Below, piece after piece: positions 61,296-64,000 of a DNA stretch of 64,000 bases. Below the pieces are notes generated by a model. It saw only the letters and a list, made by a program, of their open reading frames with translations. It had not been told where the DNA came from and searched no databases. The position numbers and the translations under genes were made by a program. Source of the DNA: Sphingobium amiense (GTDB lineage Bacteria; Pseudomonadota; Alphaproteobacteria; Sphingomonadales; Sphingomonadaceae); NCBI RefSeq assembly GCF_003967075.1, contig NZ_AP018664.1:310001-374000 (forward strand). Direction: 5' to 3'. Position 1 is the stretch's first letter. The number at the start of each line of letters is the position of its first letter.

Positions 61296-63497
61296 TTAGA
61301 ATTTGGCTTCGAACTGAACGCCGATGGTGCGGGGACGGGGGCGGAAGCTGAGGGATTCCACCGCCGGTGCCGAAGTCAGCCCGTTCCAGTTGGTCAGATT
61401 CTGAACATAGACCGAGAATGTCTTGTTATCGTGCGTCGAAATGTCGAAATTCGCATTCACGATCAGCGGCTTTCCGCTGGAATAGACGGCAGCGGCCACG
61501 CCGTTGTCGTTACTTTGCGAGATCCGCAAATTCACTTCGGAACGATAGGTGGCCGAAATGTTCAGGCGACCGTCCAGACTGTCGCTCAGCGGGGCGGTGT
61601 AGTTGGCGAAAACGCTGCCGGTCCAAGCCGGGGAGTTCGCCGTTCTGTCACCCTTTTTGGCCAGAACCACATAGGGCGTTTCCTGCACAATATCCGCGTC
61701 GAGCTTCAGGCCGCTATAGCCGATGCTGCCGCCGAGCTGAAAACCTGCCGCCGGGTGCAGGGTCAGAGTGAGATCGGTGCCCATGCCGCTGGCGGAAGGA
61801 CCGTTGGCGACGGCCGGCGTGTAGGCGCCATTATACAAGATCTGGCCGAGCTGCTGCACGTCGTTCCATTTGATATAATAGACCGCCGCGTCGAACGACA
61901 GCAGGCCGTCCGCCGTGGTGCCCTTGGCCCCGACTTCATAGTTGTTGAGCGTATCGGCCTTTGCAGGGAGCAGGCCCGGCGACGCCGCGAGCGCAAGCGC
62001 CCCCTGATTGAGGCCGCTGCGGAACCCCTGCGAATAGGAGAGATAGGCAGTGAAGGCGGGACTCGGGAGCCATGTGAGCGTGAGGCGCGGCGTGACCTTG
62101 TTGAATTTGGCGACGGCCTTGTAGGCGGGCAGGAAGCCGCCCGAAAGAACCTCTGTCGTGGAGGTGTCGTGGAAATAGCGCAGGCCGCCGGTCAGTTCGA
62201 ACGTGTCATCGGCAAAGGTGCGGGTGATCTGCCCGAACGCGGCGTATGATTCGGAGGAGTCGCGCGAATAGAGCGGTCCGGGCAGCAGTCCGGGCACCAC
62301 GAAATCGACCCGGCCCCGCGCGTTCCGGTAGAAGGCACCTGCCGACCAGCGCCACGACCCCGAGCCTGCGGAGTTGAACAGCAGTTCTTCGGTAAACACT
62401 TTCGTCGGCGACGAGGCGTTCAACTGAATCGGCGTGGTGTAGCCGGTGACATAGCTGAAATCGCTGGAGAAAGGCTGGTCGAAATCGAGATAGCCCGTCG
62501 AGCTGGAAATCGACATGAAGGGCAGGTTGTAGGTAATCTTGCCGCTATACAGGTTGAACTTCGTCTTGCCCGGCTGAGCGACGGTCGACAACTGATTGCC
62601 GTTCTTGTCGGAATAATCGCCGCTGTCCCACTGGTCCCTTTCGAACCATGCGCCAAGATCAATCCTGAGGTCATCGCTCGGCAGCGCGGCCAGTTTGAAA
62701 CGCAGGCTCCGGTTGAGGGCGCTGTTGGCGTTCTTCTTGTTGCGGGCAGGCTGATTGACCCAGCCGCCGATGCTTTCGAGATCGGCGACGGCGCGCAGCG
62801 CGAGCTTGTCCTCGATCAGGGGAATGTTGATCGCGGTATCCGCGCGGAAGCTGGGGTCGCCGCCTGAGGTGGTCGCGACGCCGCCGCGCGCCTTGAATTC
62901 GAACTTCGACGGATCGGCGTCATTGGTGATGATGCGGATAACGCCGTTGAGCGCGCTCGCGCCGTAAAGCGTGCCCTGCGGGCCGCGCAGCACTTCGATC
63001 CGGGCCATGTCGTAGCTGTTCGTATTGGGCACCGTCGCGGCGCGGATCAGCGCGAAGGGCACCGCGTCGATATAATAGCCCGTGGTGGGGCCGCCAGCGC
63101 CGGACGGCACCCCCGGCGCCACGCCGCGAATGGTGACCTGCGTAAGATTGCCGGCATCGTTGTTGGTCTGCGAAATGGCGGGCACCTGAAGCAGCGCTTC
63201 CAGCGTGCCGCCCGAGGGCTGCTTGTCGAGAGTCTTGCCGCTGAGCACGGCGATGGAGATCGGCACCTTCTGCAGCCGCTCTTCCCGCTTTTGCGCGGTG
63301 ACGAAGATTTCCGGCTCCGCCGCATTGCCGGAGTCGGGTGACGGGCCTGTCTGCGCGAGCGCGCCCGAGGCCAGCATCGCCCCGATTCCGGCGCAGGCCA
63401 GTGCGGCGCGGCGGAAAGCGCGGTTGCCGGTCGACTTATAGTGGGAAAATTCGACGCAGTTCTGCGGAATGTTCACGTCTAAACGTTCATGGATCAT
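61296..63497 (-). CDS. TonB-dependent outer-membrane receptor 4
   Basis: 733 residues; GGGGGGTAG lies about 9 bases before the ATG. A long N-terminus (about 48 residues) ends SGALAQ, followed by EPEIFVTAQKREERLQ. Plug: VTIRGVAPGVPSGAGG, GYYIDAVPFALI, GPQGTLYGASALNGVIRIIT. The barrel ends in a canonical aromatic, VQFEAKF. The ligand is unknown; by position it may serve the AraC-bracketed module upstream. A strong terminator follows. The 145-bp gap 63498-63642 holds its promoter and nothing else recognisable. Confidence 0.92.
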   Translation of the reverse strand: MIHERLDVNIPQNCVEFSHYKSTGNRAFRRAALACAGIGAMLASGALAQTGPSPDSGNAAEPEIFVTAQKREERLQKVPISIAVLSGKTLDKQPSGGTLEALLQVPAISQTNNDAGNLTQVTIRGVAPGVPSGAGGPTTGYYIDAVPFALIRAATVPNTNSYDMARIEVLRGPQGTLYGASALNGVIRIITNDADPSKFEFKARGGVATTSGGDPSFRADTAINIPLIEDKLALRAVADLESIGGWVNQPARNKKNANSALNRSLRFKLAALPSDDLRIDLGAWFERDQWDSGDYSDKNGNQLSTVAQPGKTKFNLYSGKITYNLPFMSISSSTGYLDFDQPFSSDFSYVTGYTTPIQLNASSPTKVFTEELLFNSAGSGSWRWSAGAFYRNARGRVDFVVPGLLPGPLYSRDSSESYAAFGQITRTFADDTFELTGGLRYFHDTSTTEVLSGGFLPAYKAVAKFNKVTPRLTLTWLPSPAFTAYLSYSQGFRSGLNQGALALAASPGLLPAKADTLNNYEVGAKGTTADGLLSFDAAVYYIKWNDVQQLGQILYNGAYTPAVANGPSASGMGTDLTLTLHPAAGFQLGGSIGYSGLKLDADIVQETPYVVLAKKGDRTANSPAWTGSVFANYTAPLSDSLDGRLNISATYRSEVNLRISQSNDNGVAAAVYSSGKPLIVNANFDISTHDNKTFSVYVQNLTNWNGLTSAPAVESLSFRPRPRTIGVQFEAKF

Positions 63498-63642
63498 TTT
63501 ATTCTACCCCCCAGCTAATCGTTATGTTTGCTGTGGGCGGCATTAATTGCCATGAACCTTGCATAGACCTGACAGCTATGCGTATCCCGTTCAGATATGC
63601 TGTTTTTGTCGATGCCCGGTCGTCGGGATCGAGCCGGACGGG

Positions 63643-64000
63643 TCAGATCCGCCGGTAGCGGAAATACCAGACCTCATGCCCCTGACGCCGGGCTTTGGCT
63701 TCGTAGCGGGTTTCTGGCCAGCCGCCGGGGCGGTTCTGGAAGTCCTTCGGCTCGCTCGCCAGCCATTCGAAATCGGGATGGCCGTTCATCACCATCAGCG
63801 CCCAGCGCAGATAGACCGGATGGTCGGTGCCGAAGCGAAATTCGCCGCCGGGCTTGAGCTTTCGCGCGATCATCGCGACCGGGCCGGGGTTCATCATGCG
63901 GCGCTTGGCATGGCGCGCCTTGGGCCATGGGTCGGGGTGGAGGAGATAGACGAAGCTGAGCGCGCCGTCGGGAATGCGGGACAGCACCTGAAGCGCGTCG
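63643..64000 (-). CDS. trmB: tRNA (guanine-N7-)-methyltransferase, C-terminal part
   Basis: The 118 visible C-terminal residues carry the TrmB hallmark LLHPDPWPKARHAKRRMMNP, GGEFRFGTDHPVYLRWAL, and the C-terminal ETRYEAKARRQGHEVWYFRYRR (the TxYE and FRY-type ending). It methylates G46 of tRNA. The N-terminal SAM-binding part lies beyond the window. This is a core gene and may mark the edge of the accessory catabolic region. Confidence 0.93.
   Translation of the reverse strand, partial: DALQVLSRIPDGALSFVYLLHPDPWPKARHAKRRMMNPGPVAMIARKLKPGGEFRFGTDHPVYLRWALMVMNGHPDFEWLASEPKDFQNRPGGWPETRYEAKARRQGHEVWYFRYRRI

Noticed and set aside
60900..61351. Small proteins in the gap between regulator B and TonB receptor 4
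   Set aside because: Frames on both strands are arginine/proline-rich, cross the terminator hairpin and lack ribosome sites.
1..64000. Mobile elements, CRISPR arrays, phage genes, tRNA or rRNA genes
   Set aside because: No transposase or integrase motifs, no direct-repeat arrays and no tRNA-like cloverleaf region were recognised on reading; a dedicated search was not possible.

Overview
The window is GC-rich, gene-dense and carries four TonB-dependent receptors, GMC oxidoreductases, family III CoA transferase, MFS exporters/importers and a tRNA methyltransferase at its edge. Receptor density, alanine-rich signal peptides ending in ALAQ, and gene style point to an alphaproteobacterium of the Sphingomonadales (Sphingobium/Novosphingobium/Sphingomonas type). 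No rRNA, tRNA, CRISPR array, insertion sequence or phage gene was seen. Most of the window is accessory catabolic DNA arranged as regulator-bounded modules.

Layout. (1) 1-8.7 kb: galactoside/galactonate module: DMT transporter, secreted GH36-like alpha-galactosidase, amidohydrolase lipoprotein, DeoR regulator, dgoA aldolase, dgoK kinase, SglT-like Na+/sugar symporter, divergent DgoR-like FCD regulator. Two copies of a 16-bp motif (ATAAGGAAAGNNAACG) mark probable DeoR operators. (2) 8.8-17.5 kb: archaic chaperone-usher pilus operon (two spore-coat-U subunits, usher, chaperone), then an opposing, translationally coupled NarL-type regulator / hybrid kinase / stand-alone receiver operon. A perfect 7-2-7 inverted repeat of the NarL-box type lies just upstream of the pilus operon. 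(3) 17.6-27.9 kb: a Puu-like gamma-glutamylation module with an ethanolamine-type permease; a GMC alcohol oxidoreductase takes the place of the amine oxidase, suggesting amino-alcohol (ethanolamine) catabolism through gamma-glutamyl intermediates. Three promoters share an A/T-rich motif. (4) 27.9-42.5 kb: TonB receptor, HyuA/HyuB hydantoinase-oxoprolinase pair and alpha/beta hydrolase; opposing TonB receptor and type-B carboxylesterase; EthD-like protein and second GMC enzyme. (5) 42.5-49.8 kb: a four-gene minus-strand operon (M14-like DUF2817 peptidase, MFS, 2-hydroxyacid dehydrogenase, class II aldolase) divergent from a TonB receptor. (6) 49.8-60.8 kb: aldehyde dehydrogenase and a module bracketed by two paralogous AraC regulators. 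Its core is a translationally coupled CoA transferase, Gln-type thiol dioxygenase and crotonase-fold protein lacking both catalytic glutamates, followed by MFS, M81 peptidase and a YeiH-type exporter with its LysR regulator. This looks like a thiol (3-mercaptopropionate-like) catabolic route. (7) 60.8-64 kb: operator-like dyads, a strong intrinsic terminator, a fourth TonB receptor, and trmB running off the window.

The most noteworthy signals are the thiol-dioxygenase triad (6), the gamma-glutamyl ethanolamine module (3) and the repeated operator motifs that tie regulators to targets. All functional assignments come from motif reading and family knowledge; no database search was run.
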